A stretch of 19,632 bases of DNA. Origin: JBDHUV01 sp039809365. GTDB taxonomy: Bacteria; Patescibacteriota; Microgenomatia; Levybacterales; GWA1-39-11. Of this stretch, positions 6,447 through 15,874 are shown one piece after another (positions within the stretch are counted from its first letter, which is position 1; every line of letters starts with the position of its first letter). The stretch covers positions 1 through 19,632 of the forward strand of contig JBDHUV010000008.1 in NCBI GenBank assembly GCA_039809365.1, given 5' to 3'. The notes under the pieces are model-generated. The model was not told the DNA's origin, made no database searches, and worked only from the letters and a program-made list of their open reading frames with translations. Position numbers and translations under genes: made by a program.

Positions 6447-8714
6447 TTAAGGAATTTTATTAAGTAGTTCTTGTGCTTGAGTATCATCAGGAATAATATG
6501 GTTAAGTATTAGTTCTAGGTAAGTGCGAGCTTTTTCTCTTTCTTCAGTTGCTTTTGCAGAATCTGTCGCCGCAATTATATCGGCTAACTCTGTGTGAAGA
6601 AGAGCTTTTGCATACAATGCATCCCGATAATTTGGTTTCAGTGTAATTGCTTGTGCTAGGATATCTATTGCTTGTTGGCGTTGTCCGCCTTCTTCATACA
6701 GCAATGCTTTGTTATACATTACTCTTGCATCAGTTGGAGCAAGAGCAGATGATTTATCTATTGCTTCGATCGCAAGAGGATAGAATGACGGCTCAATTTG
6801 TGCAAGTGAGTACATAATTCGTGTTCTGGACTTCCAGTACACAACATTTTCAGGATGTCTTTGAATAACACTGTCAGATAGATACTGTGCTTGTTTTGCA
6901 AACTCTGCAGCTTGTGTGGCCTGGCCTTCATTTTGGAACAATAGTGCAAGAGTAGAAACATTTACTGCCAGCTCATCTTTGAATAAATCTTCTTTTGGTC
7001 TTTTTTGTACGGCAGAGATAAGATATTGGTTTGCGGTCGTGTAATCTCCAATTTTATCAAGGTTGTTTCCAAAAGAATAATCTTTATCTGCCATCCAGTA
7101 TCTGAGTAACACAATCTCTGTAATAAAGATGATAAATCCAATACAAAATACTGCCATTTTTATTTTTGCCGAATCATATGTTTTCTCAGTTTCTTCGTTT
7201 TCCCTTTTTACTGAGTGAGTATTGAGAAGGTGAAGTATCCATAAAGGAAGCATAAAAAGGAACAGATTCATGATAACTACTGAGAATCCAAAGAAATTAG
7301 AGATAAGGATACTGACCCAACCTGCAAATAGTGCAGAAGAAAGAATTATGTGTTTTGGTAAGATAGAAGACTGAATTTTTTTGTTTCTCTGCTTTATAAC
7401 AGAAAAGACCATCTTTTTTATAGATAAAAAGATGACCCACCCTATAAAAAGCATATACGAGCCAAGTCCGACAATACCTGTTGTTGCAAGGTAGTTTAGA
7501 TATTCGTTATGTGCTTTGTTATATAAATAGTCCCATTCTGAAGTGAGATTGTGTTCTGCAGGTCTATGTGCATAGTATGCATAGGCAAATGTCTCGACAC
7601 CGCTTCCAAATAGAGGATGGGCTTTGAATATATCAAGGGCTCCTTTCCAAACAATAAGTCTAATTTTACTTGAGTCAGTCCCTCCGTACTCTAAAGCAGG
7701 AAGTGCTGGAGCAGTATCTTGCTCAGTTTGTTGTGTTGAGCTTGCCTCCGGAGCAGAAGGAGTAAATGAAAACTGTTTTAATCTATCAATTGGTGTTCCT
7801 AAAATAATACTCACTATTATAAATATTGCTGTATAAGTACCTGCTACCACCATACTTTTTTTCCAAATATTGCGGTGTTGTGTATTGAAAATAAGATGGA
7901 GAAGAAAAATACAAAACATGATTCCTAGTCCTGCCCATAATCCCAAGAACCCTGATTGTGAGTCTGTCCAGATTACATCAATATAGAATATGATAGGTAT
8001 GAAAAAGAGGAAAAGAGAGATAACAATCTGTTTTAAAGACAATTTTATTTTTTTAAGTGGAGTACTTGTTTTAATACGATCCAATAAATACTTAAGACAA
8101 AATGAGATCCCTATAGGAATCAGTACTGCAAGATATGCCGCAAGCCAGTTTGGTTGTCCAAGAGTTGAAAATATGCGTACTTTTGGTTGGAATGCTTGAG
8201 TCCAGCACGAAACGTCTAATGAATGGCGGAAAACCAAACAAGTAGGGTCGTATCCAAAATGAGAAGGAAATCCCCATAAAGCAACAACAATACCAGAGGC
8301 AAATAAAACAGCAATTGTTTTTATTGTATATTTTCTCTCCCTGTTCAGGATGTTACTTGCAAATGCATAATATAAAAATATGTAACAGATAAGAGAAAGA
8401 AGTCCTCCATTAAATCGTGAATAATATCCCCAAAAAGAGACGTATGGATCCATAGAGAAAATAGTAGATACTAATTGAGATAGAAAAAATATGGCAAGAG
8501 GTATATCTAATGGAGTTCGTCTAAAAATAAATTTTTTGGTAAAAATCGTCTTTGAAGCCCATAGGAAAAGGATGATAAGAGACACTCCCCACAGAAGCCA
8601 CATTTTATTGAGTTCAAATAGTTCAGATGTAGTAGGGAACATTACAAGAGGTACTGCAGCGAAGATAAAATAAAAACAATAGCGAATATATGAGTCTAAT
8701 CGGGATATGAGCAT
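6447..8714 (-). CDS. O-antigen ligase/polymerase-family membrane protein with C-terminal TPR repeats
   Basis: 755 residues. About a dozen membrane segments fill residues 12-535. The O-antigen ligase (Wzy/WaaL) signature is present: a FSTLGQPNWLAAYLA segment (about 182-196), then a large external loop with WKGALDIFKAHPLFGSG (356-372) and KAHNEYLNYLATTGIVG (400-416), in which His402 matches the position important in ligases. The C-terminal 200 residues (about 545-745), after the last membrane helix, form TPR-like helical repeats, for example around 575-620 and 664-700. Such proteins polymerise surface glycans or transfer them to an acceptor, including S-layer and other protein glycosylation in Gram-positive-like envelopes. 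The substrate cannot be told. A TTGTCT-17-TATGCT pair lies upstream. The next gene upstream is 69 bases away on the same strand. Confidence 0.85.
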   Translation of the reverse strand: MLISRLDSYIRYCFYFIFAAVPLVMFPTTSELFELNKMWLLWGVSLIILFLWASKTIFTKKFIFRRTPLDIPLAIFFLSQLVSTIFSMDPYVSFWGYYSRFNGGLLSLICYIFLYYAFASNILNRERKYTIKTIAVLFASGIVVALWGFPSHFGYDPTCLVFRHSLDVSCWTQAFQPKVRIFSTLGQPNWLAAYLAVLIPIGISFCLKYLLDRIKTSTPLKKIKLSLKQIVISLFLFFIPIIFYIDVIWTDSQSGFLGLWAGLGIMFCIFLLHLIFNTQHRNIWKKSMVVAGTYTAIFIIVSIILGTPIDRLKQFSFTPSAPEASSTQQTEQDTAPALPALEYGGTDSSKIRLIVWKGALDIFKAHPLFGSGVETFAYAYYAHRPAEHNLTSEWDYLYNKAHNEYLNYLATTGIVGLGSYMLFIGWVIFLSIKKMVFSVIKQRNKKIQSSILPKHIILSSALFAGWVSILISNFFGFSVVIMNLFLFMLPLWILHLLNTHSVKRENEETEKTYDSAKIKMAVFCIGFIIFITEIVLLRYWMADKDYSFGNNLDKIGDYTTANQYLISAVQKRPKEDLFKDELAVNVSTLALLFQNEGQATQAAEFAKQAQYLSDSVIQRHPENVVYWKSRTRIMYSLAQIEPSFYPLAIEAIDKSSALAPTDARVMYNKALLYEEGGQRQQAIDILAQAITLKPNYRDALYAKALLHTELADIIAATDSAKATEEREKARTYLELILNHIIPDDTQAQELLNKIP

Positions 8715-8783
8715 ATACTGTTTGAGTGTAGCATATGAAAAACTGCTTGTACAGACAAGGAAATGGAGAGTTTTTATTACTTT

Positions 8784-10433
8784 CTATGTACCAAATGCAG
8801 GAGAAGTATAGAAATTAGCGAGTGTGTCAGTCTTCTGCTTAATTTCTTCAACATTTACTCTTTGAGGATTATCTTCTAATGTACGGATGAGTGCTTTCAC
8901 ATATACTGGGTTTGCAGCCCTCTCTATTTCATGAATATCCCAAATATCTAACTGAGGATCAAACGATTCGTCTAACCAAGGACTTGAGGTTTCTATGCCA
9001 GAATATTTTTTTGATACTTGTGAACAGATAAATGCATAATTTTTTACTATAGAATAGAGTGCTGTATCAGAATCAATAGTGTTCGGTACTAATCCACCAG
9101 AATAGAATGATTGAAATGTGTCTTGTTGGGTTTGTATTGTTTTATTTTGTTCAAAGGCGATACGTGTCTCTTCTTGTACAGGCAAGTTATTTGGGTTGGC
9201 ATTTAAAATAATATTTGAATTTCTCTTTGTATCAGGCTGTATTTTTTCTTCAAACTCGTATCTTTCTCTAATCTCTTGTGAAGGGTTTTGTAAAACTTCA
9301 CGGATAATATCTAAATTTACTGGTGCATCTTGAATTGCAGAAAAAATTTCTTGACATCCTGTAAGGATTTCTTCGTTATATTGAATATCTTCAGGGTGAG
9401 CAAGAGCCATCCTCATCATTTCTGCATATATCTCTACCAGTTTTTCATCAAGTTTGTTTTCGTAGAGCGTATTCAAATCTCCTCCAAATTTAATCTCTCC
9501 ATTTTTTAATGCAGTAAGGACTTTATCTCCCACAAGCCTTGAGATTCGCTTATTAAATTTTAATTCCCCAAGAGGTTTTCCTTCTTCATTACTTATCTCT
9601 GTAAGTATATCTGAAACAATTGAATATGAGTCTGAATTAGCTACAGTACTTTCTAATTGATTATCACGGAACGACTTTGCAATCTGTTCTCCAATGTCTC
9701 TTTTCAAACTAGGGAACATAAGATCTCCTGGATGTTGGAAAAACTGCCCATCAACAGAGAAAGATTGAGAAAGCATCCTCCACTTTCCTCTTTCCACTCG
9801 TAGTAGTATGTCAGTAGGATAGAGACGGGGAGATAGTGTTGGATCAGAGCCGTGTCCAACTGCTTCATGGAGAATAAGTTCGTCGTTTTCGGTGAGAGTG
9901 TCTTTTCTTTCCCTGCTTATCACTACTTTTCTTGGTTTACCACTATAAAATGCAGTGTTAGAAGGTCCACTTTCATCCACAGATACTTCGGTCACAAGAT
10001 TGTCTGAGTATCCAGCAAATGTTGCGTCTATAATTTCCTTGACTCGAAGGCCGTATGATTCAATATTTTTTGGAAGAGTATTTTTGAATTCTCTTTCTTC
10101 ATATTCCCAGTTATCAGAAGGGTCTACAATATTTTCGATAATTTCGGGGGGAGGAGAGCTTAGTCCAATTGCCTGTCTGTATTCCATAATTGAGTTATAA
10201 TACTGTCTCCATACTTCGGGTATCTTTTCTAATGACTCTTCAAAAGTTTGCCGAGATATTTCAGATCGTTCTTTGTGAGATGGGTTTATTGCCTGCATCC
10301 CTTCTTCAGAGACAAGACGAGTAATAGGGATTGCTACAGCAGCTCCAGCCACTCCGACCGCTGCCCCTCTTAATAAATCTCTTCTGGTGAACGGTCTTCG
10401 TGAATAAGGTATTCTTTCAGTATTTTCCGCCAT
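8784..10433 (-). CDS. Tat-exported putative zinc metallopeptidase with HExxxH motif
   Basis: 549 residues from ATG 10433. A TTG further upstream would extend the frame, but the promoter lies there. The N-terminus has a twin-arginine motif, TRRDLLRG (16-23), followed by a hydrophobic Ala/Val/Gly stretch (24-38), so Tat export is likely. The centre has LILHEAVGHGSD (186-197), giving His189, Glu190 and His194, that is HExxxH rather than HExxH. Downstream, VEIYAEMMRMA (333-343) resembles the Glu-bearing helix that gives the third zinc ligand in gluzincins related to lethal-factor-like peptidases. HEAVGHG also occurs in TldD, but nothing else here resembles TldD. Zinc binding and proteolysis are inferences. 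TATCAT ends 6 bases before the ATG, suggesting a leaderless mRNA, and the promoter is divergent from that of mreB. Confidence 0.7.
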   Translation of the reverse strand: MAENTERIPYSRRPFTRRDLLRGAAVGVAGAAVAIPITRLVSEEGMQAINPSHKERSEISRQTFEESLEKIPEVWRQYYNSIMEYRQAIGLSSPPPEIIENIVDPSDNWEYEEREFKNTLPKNIESYGLRVKEIIDATFAGYSDNLVTEVSVDESGPSNTAFYSGKPRKVVISRERKDTLTENDELILHEAVGHGSDPTLSPRLYPTDILLRVERGKWRMLSQSFSVDGQFFQHPGDLMFPSLKRDIGEQIAKSFRDNQLESTVANSDSYSIVSDILTEISNEEGKPLGELKFNKRISRLVGDKVLTALKNGEIKFGGDLNTLYENKLDEKLVEIYAEMMRMALAHPEDIQYNEEILTGCQEIFSAIQDAPVNLDIIREVLQNPSQEIRERYEFEEKIQPDTKRNSNIILNANPNNLPVQEETRIAFEQNKTIQTQQDTFQSFYSGGLVPNTIDSDTALYSIVKNYAFICSQVSKKYSGIETSSPWLDESFDPQLDIWDIHEIERAANPVYVKALIRTLEDNPQRVNVEEIKQKTDTLANFYTSPAFGT

Positions 10434-10439
10434 AGTATG

Positions 10440-10468
10440 ATGATAATGGATTCTTTTACTGCAGGCAA
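10440..10468 (-). promoter_or_regulatory. Promoter of the Tat metallopeptidase gene
   Basis: On the minus strand TTGCCT (10463-10468), 17 bases and TATCAT (10440-10445). The -10 box ends 6 bases before the ATG. It is arranged back to back with the mreB promoter, the -35 boxes being 10 bases apart. Confidence 0.6.
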
Positions 10469-10478
10469 GGAAAGGAAC

Positions 10479-10507
10479 TAGACGCTCTGTACCCAAGACG
10501 TTATAAT
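10479..10507 (+). promoter_or_regulatory. Promoter of mreB
   Basis: TAGACG (10479-10484), 17 bases and a perfect TATAAT (10502-10507). The -10 box ends 9 bases before the mreB ATG and no Shine-Dalgarno sequence is present. Confidence 0.65.
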
Positions 10508-10516
10508 GAGATAGCT

Positions 10517-11662
10517 ATGTTTGACATATTCTCACGTTTTTTTCGAAATTTTTCTCATGATCTGGGTATAGATTTAGGTACTGCAAATACACTTGTCCAT
10601 GTAGAAGGGAAAGGAATTGCAATTCGCGAACCTTCAATTGTTGCAAGACACGCAAAAACAAAACAGATTATTGCAATTGGTACAGAAGCAAGAAAAATGG
10701 TGGGAAAAACTCCTAGTAGTATTGAAGCAATAAAGCCACTTGAACATGGGGTAATCTCAGACTTTGATGCAGCTGCTGCCTTACTCACTCATTTTATCCG
10801 TGATGTGCACAAATTTAAATCTCCTATTGGAATGCTTGCTCGCCCACGAGTTGTCGTTGGTATTCCAAGTGGAGTAACAGAAGTTGAAAGAAGAGCAGTC
10901 TGGGAAGCTGCGCTTCAGGCTGGTGCACGTGAGTGTTATTTAATAGAAGAGCCTATGGCAGCTGCAATTGGAGCAGGAGTATCTGTTTTCCAACCTACAG
11001 GAGTTATGACAGTAGATATTGGTGGAGGCACAAGTGAGATCGCAGTTATTTCATTAGGAGGAATTGTAGTAAATAGATCATTAAAAGTCGCTGGGAGAGA
11101 TATGGATCATGCAATTGTCCATTATATTCGCCTCAGACACGGTCTTATTATAGGGGAGCCTACTGCAGAAGATGTAAAAATTAAAATAGGAAGTGCGTAT
11201 CAAAATAAGTTAAAAATGAAGCAAGAAGAGGACAACGATGAGAAAAGTGGAGAAAAAGCTGATAAGAAAAAAAAGACTGCAAGTGACGAGAAAGCAACTT
11301 CTGAAAAAGTTGCAATTATTAGAGGCAGAGATATTGAGACAGGAATGCCACGAAGTATTAAGATAGGAGAACAAGAGATTCGTGAAGCTATTGGTCCTGT
11401 CGTAAATCAGATTGTTGAATCAGTTATGGAAGTTGTTGAAGAAACTCCACCAGAGTTGACTGCAGATATTCTGGAGCATGGAATTTTATTGACAGGAGGG
11501 GGCTCATTATTACCAGGTATTGATGAGATTATTATGGATAGGACAAAAATCTCTGTGACTCATGTGAAAGACCCTTTGACAACCGTAGTTCGGGGGACTG
11601 CAAAACTTCTTGAAGATGACTCTATGCTTGCTAGAGTCAAAGTAACAGGAGGATTGCGGTAA
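10517..11662 (+). CDS. mreB: Rod shape-determining protein MreB
   Basis: 381 residues, against about 340 for typical MreB. Actin-fold nucleotide motifs are clear: phosphate 1 DLGIDLGTANTLV (15-27), the EEPMAAAIGAG segment (144-154), phosphate 2 VDIGGGTSEIAVI (167-179) and the adenosine motif LLTGGGSLLPGI (324-335). An N-terminal FDIFSRFFRNF may be the amphipathic membrane-binding helix. MreB filaments organise lateral wall synthesis, so a rod or elongated cell is suggested. About 35 residues rich in Lys, Glu, Asp and Ser (about 230-265) are inserted after KIKIGSAY, where most MreB proteins have a short loop. A serine hydrolase of the penicillin-binding fold follows 76 bases downstream on the same strand. 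Confidence 0.95.
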   Translation: MFDIFSRFFRNFSHDLGIDLGTANTLVHVEGKGIAIREPSIVARHAKTKQIIAIGTEARKMVGKTPSSIEAIKPLEHGVISDFDAAAALLTHFIRDVHKFKSPIGMLARPRVVVGIPSGVTEVERRAVWEAALQAGARECYLIEEPMAAAIGAGVSVFQPTGVMTVDIGGGTSEIAVISLGGIVVNRSLKVAGRDMDHAIVHYIRLRHGLIIGEPTAEDVKIKIGSAYQNKLKMKQEEDNDEKSGEKADKKKKTASDEKATSEKVAIIRGRDIETGMPRSIKIGEQEIREAIGPVVNQIVESVMEVVEETPPELTADILEHGILLTGGGSLLPGIDEIIMDRTKISVTHVKDPLTTVVRGTAKLLEDDSMLARVKVTGGLR

Positions 11663-11738
11663 GCTATCTTACTCCAGTATTTTAAAAATTACTATTGTTT
11701 GCGAACACAGGATGTAATAATCCGGAGGAGAACTATTT

Positions 11739-12779
11739 ATGCCACTTTTTCGTAGAAACAGACATCGTTATACCCGATCGATGGTATATGATTATTCTCG
11801 TGTTACGCGTATTCAGCAAAGGAGAAGGTCAAAAAATAAAACACGCAAATTCTTTCTTTTTTCACTCTATTTTTTCTTAGGAGTCTCCCTATTATATTTT
11901 CTCGTAAATATATTTATAGGGAAAGGTATAATAGGGAGTTCAGATAATATTATCTCCCCAGTTGTTGCTTCAATTCAGGAATCAGTAGATAACTCAGTAA
12001 AAAACATCTCAACTCTTTTCTCTACGGGTTTACGTGATACTGTAGACACATCTTTAACAGGAACGACAGGGACATATGCAGTATATATAAAAAATCTTAA
12101 AACAGGAGAGCAGTATAGTTTGCATGAAAATAGAGAGTTTTTATCTGCAAGCCTATACAAATTATGGACAATGGGAGCAGTGTATACACAGATTGAAGAA
12201 GGGAAAATTGCAAAGGATGATGTTCTTTCAGCAAGTATTGAAGATCTAAACAAGCAGTTTGGTATAGCTTCTGAAGAAGCTGAGCTTACAGATGGTTCAA
12301 TTAAAAAAACAGTAGACGACGCAGTAGAGCAGATGATTGTTATCTCTCATAATTACTCAGCGCTTCTCTTGACTTCAAAAATAAAGTTATCTTCTGTACG
12401 TGATTTCCTCAGTACGTATGGGTTTTCCCACTCTACTGTTGGAAATGATCTTCCTCAGACAACTGCGGCAGATATTGGCAAATTTTATGAGCTTTTATAT
12501 AACAAAAAAATTGTAAATGAAATGTACTCAGATGAGATGATGGCGAGGCTAAAAAGGCAACAACTCAATGATAGAATCCCTGAGCTACTTCCTGAAGGGA
12601 CAGTGGTTGCTCATAAAACAGGTGAGTTATATGGGTTTAAACACGATGCTGGCATTGTATTCGCTCCAAAAGGTGATTATATTGTTGTAGTGTTGTCAGA
12701 AAGTGATAACCCAGCGGCAGCTGCTGAGCGAATAGCCCAGTTATCTAAAGCAGTGTATGATTATTTTGAGTCTGAATAA
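11739..12779 (+). CDS. Membrane-anchored serine hydrolase of the penicillin-binding/class A beta-lactamase fold
   Basis: 346 residues. A basic N-terminus (Arg-rich, 1-37) precedes one membrane segment (about 38-60), so the catalytic domain (about 108-346) should face the outside. The three active-site elements are visible: Ser138-Leu-Tyr-Lys141 (SxxK), Ser203-His-Asn205 (SxN) and Lys293-Thr-Gly295 (KTG). The region that should be the omega loop (about 230-250) has no ExxLN motif, so the deacylating Glu of true class A beta-lactamases seems missing; a cell-wall carboxypeptidase or transpeptidase-like role is more likely than antibiotic resistance. An excellent Shine-Dalgarno sequence GGAGGAG (11724-11730) sits 8 bases before ATG. 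It lies 76 bases after mreB, with no clear terminator between, and probably shares its transcript. Confidence 0.85.
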   Translation: MPLFRRNRHRYTRSMVYDYSRVTRIQQRRRSKNKTRKFFLFSLYFFLGVSLLYFLVNIFIGKGIIGSSDNIISPVVASIQESVDNSVKNISTLFSTGLRDTVDTSLTGTTGTYAVYIKNLKTGEQYSLHENREFLSASLYKLWTMGAVYTQIEEGKIAKDDVLSASIEDLNKQFGIASEEAELTDGSIKKTVDDAVEQMIVISHNYSALLLTSKIKLSSVRDFLSTYGFSHSTVGNDLPQTTAADIGKFYELLYNKKIVNEMYSDEMMARLKRQQLNDRIPELLPEGTVVAHKTGELYGFKHDAGIVFAPKGDYIVVVLSESDNPAAAAERIAQLSKAVYDYFESE

Positions 12780-12795
12780 AAGCCCTAAGCGCTTC

Positions 12796-12824
12796 TTGAC
12801 ATGTGAGCCTGATTTAGGTATCAT
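12796..12824 (+). promoter_or_regulatory. Promoter of the 16S rRNA unit
   Basis: A perfect TTGACA (12796-12801), 17 bases and TATCAT (12819-12824). It starts a leader of about 280 bases before the mature 16S. Confidence 0.8.
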
Positions 12825-12974
12825 ATGAACACGGTAAAGCGCAGATGCGTTTGAGTTACTTTTAGTAAGTGAATTATTACATGATTTTTCTTTCATACTG
12901 CTAAATTAAAATACTTTTCAGATCTTTGGTTCTCACCTTGATCTCTGCATCTTCGCGATTTTATCCAATCCTTT

Positions 12975-12987
12975 TGTTCCTTAACAA
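12975..12987 (+). promoter_or_regulatory. boxA-like antitermination site in the rRNA leader
   Basis: TGTTCCTTAACAA resembles the boxA of E. coli rrn leaders (TGCTCTTTAACAA), the binding site of NusB-NusE. Its place just before the 16S processing stem is also the usual one. Confidence 0.65.
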
Positions 12988-13018
12988 CTGAGAAAGATTA
13001 ATTTAAAGTGGTAGGAAG
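12988..13018 (+). other. 5' arm of the 16S processing stem
   Basis: This 31-base segment pairs with 14696-14727. The final 17 bases (TTTAAAGTGGTAGGAAG) are perfectly complementary, then come a 2-base mismatch, more pairing and a 1-base bulge. A stem enclosing 16S is the usual RNase III substrate in rRNA maturation. Confidence 0.85.
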
Positions 13019-13020
13019 AC

Positions 13021-13039
13021 TATTGTCCAAAAGACAATA
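13021..13039 (+). other. Hairpin in the 16S leader
   Basis: TATTGTC (13021-13027) and GACAATA (13033-13039) form a 7-bp stem with a 5-base loop, directly after the processing-stem arm. A weaker pairing GACAG/CTGTC follows at 13054-13072. Between 13040 and 13111 no gene is seen. Confidence 0.55.
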
Positions 13040-13111
13040 ACTTTCTATACTTTGACAGCATAAAAACCTGTCAGGGTCCTTTTTCTCCATTTTTTAAAAA
13101 TGGTAATTCTT

Positions 13112-14603
<1,492 letters not shown>

Positions 14604-14649
14604 CTAAAAAAACCTTTAGTCGTCCTGATGTCGTAAATCGATGGAAGGA

Positions 14650-14690
14650 CTCAAGTGAATTTCACTTGAGGTCTCTGGTATATACCAGAG
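14650..14690 (+). other. Two hairpins after the 16S 3' end
   Basis: CTCAAGTGAA (14650-14659) pairs with TTCACTTGAG (14661-14670), and 14673-14690 is a perfect 18-base palindrome centred on GGTATATACC. They lie between the mature 16S end and the 3' arm of the processing stem. Confidence 0.6.
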
Positions 14691-14695
14691 TAAAC

Positions 14696-14727
14696 CTTCC
14701 TACCACTTTAAAGGAATCTTTCTTCAG
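14696..14727 (+). other. 3' arm of the 16S processing stem
   Basis: Reverse complement of 12988-13018 along nearly its whole length, beginning with CTTCCTACCACTTTAAA. Together the arms would form a helix of about 30 bp enclosing the 16S precursor. Confidence 0.85.
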
Positions 14728-14731
14728 TTTT

Positions 14732-14759
14732 AAAAATCCCGCTTGTTCGGGATTTTTTT
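14732..14759 (+). terminator. Terminator of the 16S unit
   Basis: AAAAATCCCG (14732-14741), a 6-base loop and CGGGATTTTTTT (14748-14759): a strong GC core with A and T tracts. It ends the transcript right after 16S, so no 23S can be cotranscribed. Confidence 0.9.
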
Positions 14760-14861
14760 GTGCTCAATTGTATATTTTTCTCCTATTACGTATCTATTCT
14801 ATACCCATCTTTTGCTAGGATTTGTGCCTGATTTATGGTACACTTTCACTGTTCTTCAGAG

Positions 14862-14933
14862 GGCACGGTGGCGAAGTGGTAACGCAGGAGTCTGCAAAAC
14901 TCCCACGCGAGGGTTCGATTCCCTTCCGTGCCT
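14862..14933 (+). tRNA. tRNA-Cys (GCA)
   Basis: 72 bases. Acceptor GGCACGG (14862-14868) pairs with CCGTGCC (14926-14932). The anticodon arm GGAGT-CTGCAAA-ACTCC gives anticodon GCA, and the T arm contains GGTTCGATTCC. Discriminator U at 14933 fits tRNA-Cys. CCA is not encoded, so a CCA-adding enzyme is needed. It follows the 16S terminator by about 100 bases and is not part of that transcript. Confidence 0.96.
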
Positions 14934-15024
14934 CAACTTCTTTTAGATTATTATTATTTTGTTATGTATTTATCATGTATCTTTTTTTATGGAGATATAT
15001 AATCATGATAGTTTTAAACACATT

Positions 15025-15219
15025 ATGAAAGAAAACATGAATTATGAAGAGCATACAAATGAGATAAAAAGAAATCTCACTGTTGGTGTAAAGACTGTAG
15101 GAATTCTTGCAGGAACTATCTACCAGGGATTAAAACCGACTGTTGAGTATGTGGTCAGAGATGCCCTCTATTCTCAACAACGAAAAGTGTGGATGGATAA
15201 GAAAATGAAGGGACTATAA
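15025..15219 (+). CDS. Small hypothetical protein, 64 aa
   Basis: 64 residues from ATG 15025 (or 60 from ATG 15037); the frame stays open upstream to 14959, but that part crosses a TATAAT at 14998-15003 and looks non-coding. A moderately hydrophobic middle (about 20-38, VGVKTVGILAGTIYQGL) lies between an acidic/basic N-terminus and a basic C-terminus ending in KKMKGL. It may associate with the membrane. No family recognised. First of three closely packed small genes, with the next ATG 9 bases after its stop. Confidence 0.5.
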   Translation: MKENMNYEEHTNEIKRNLTVGVKTVGILAGTIYQGLKPTVEYVVRDALYSQQRKVWMDKKMKGL

Positions 15220-15228
15220 TTCTTGTAT

Positions 15229-15426
15229 ATGGCAGGACCTGAAAGCAGAAGCTATACTGAAAAACTTGCAGGTATTTCAAATACTATAGATATAGGGATG
15301 TTTTTTATAGGGGCACTTACTGCGAATGGAGCATTACTCGTTTTATCTGTTGCTAGTTTTGCAGGAGGTAAAAAAATAGAGTCGTTTGCAGAAAAAAGGC
15401 GAAAACAAGGTAAATGGATTCCTTGA
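15229..15426 (+). CDS. Small membrane protein, 65 aa, unknown
   Basis: 65 residues from ATG 15229; a TTG six bases earlier is less likely. One or two hydrophobic stretches (about 21-46, including IGMFFIGALTANGALLVL) and a very basic C-terminus (AEKRRKQGKWIP) suggest a small inner-membrane protein with its tail in the cytoplasm. A perfect TATAAT at 15215-15220 ends 8 bases before the ATG, so an internal promoter is possible. Function unknown; TGA stop. Confidence 0.5.
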   Translation: MAGPESRSYTEKLAGISNTIDIGMFFIGALTANGALLVLSVASFAGGKKIESFAEKRRKQGKWIP

Positions 15427-15435
15427 AAACATACT

Positions 15436-15798
15436 ATGGATGAAAAAACTAAAAACAAAGAATATAACGGAGAAAATAAAGAGTATTCTCAAGATCCTCG
15501 AGGTGAGTTTCGTGATTTAGTTGAGATGGGTGCATATAAATCACTCTCAAATAATGAATTCTTTCAAAAACTACAACCTGAAGAGCAGTTTGATGCAATG
15601 CAAAATACATTACAAAACTGTCTACAAAAACGTGAACAAAGATTTTTTCGGTTAGTGCAACAAAAGCCAGATTTAGCCACAGTATATCGTAATAACGAGA
15701 TAAAGCCGCTTCGTGAGGCTATCGGTGCATTAGATGAGATTGCGTTACAGAGTGGTAAAAACTCTGTTCCTCAGAATCTTTTTAAAGAAGAGATATAG
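15436..15798 (+). CDS. Hypothetical protein, 120 aa
   Basis: 120 residues, soluble and highly charged, with many Gln, Asn, Lys and Glu, probably helical (about 25-105) after a disordered N-terminus. No domain recognised. It begins 9 bases after the stop of the small membrane protein gene, so the three small genes probably form one transcript. It ends 76 bases before tRNA-Ile, whose promoter starts at 15828. Confidence 0.6.
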   Translation: MDEKTKNKEYNGENKEYSQDPRGEFRDLVEMGAYKSLSNNEFFQKLQPEEQFDAMQNTLQNCLQKREQRFFRLVQQKPDLATVYRNNEIKPLREAIGALDEIALQSGKNSVPQNLFKEEI

Positions 15799-15827
15799 TA
15801 GAAGATGCTGTTTAGATATGCTCAGCC

Positions 15828-15856
15828 TTGAGTTGGAGTCTGTGTTTTGATAAAAT
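15828..15856 (+). promoter_or_regulatory. Promoter of tRNA-Ile
   Basis: TTGAGT (15828-15833), 17 bases and TAAAAT (15851-15856), about 18 bases before the mature tRNA 5' end. Confidence 0.65.
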
Positions 15857-15874
15857 TGTGAAGTCTGCAAATGC

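Noticed and set aside
9839..9880. Assignment of the HEAVGHG protein to TldD/PmbA
   Set aside because: Only the hexapeptide region matches; the rest of the protein, its length and its export signal do not.
10434..10496. TTG-initiated N-terminal extension of the Tat protein
   Set aside because: It would run through a good promoter and push the twin-arginine motif inward; ATG 10433 is preferred.
15424..15426. Possible recoding of TGA, as in some Candidate Phyla Radiation groups
   Set aside because: TGA ends the 65-residue gene just before the next start and ends tmk in an ATGA overlap with dut; no conserved gene has an internal TGA.
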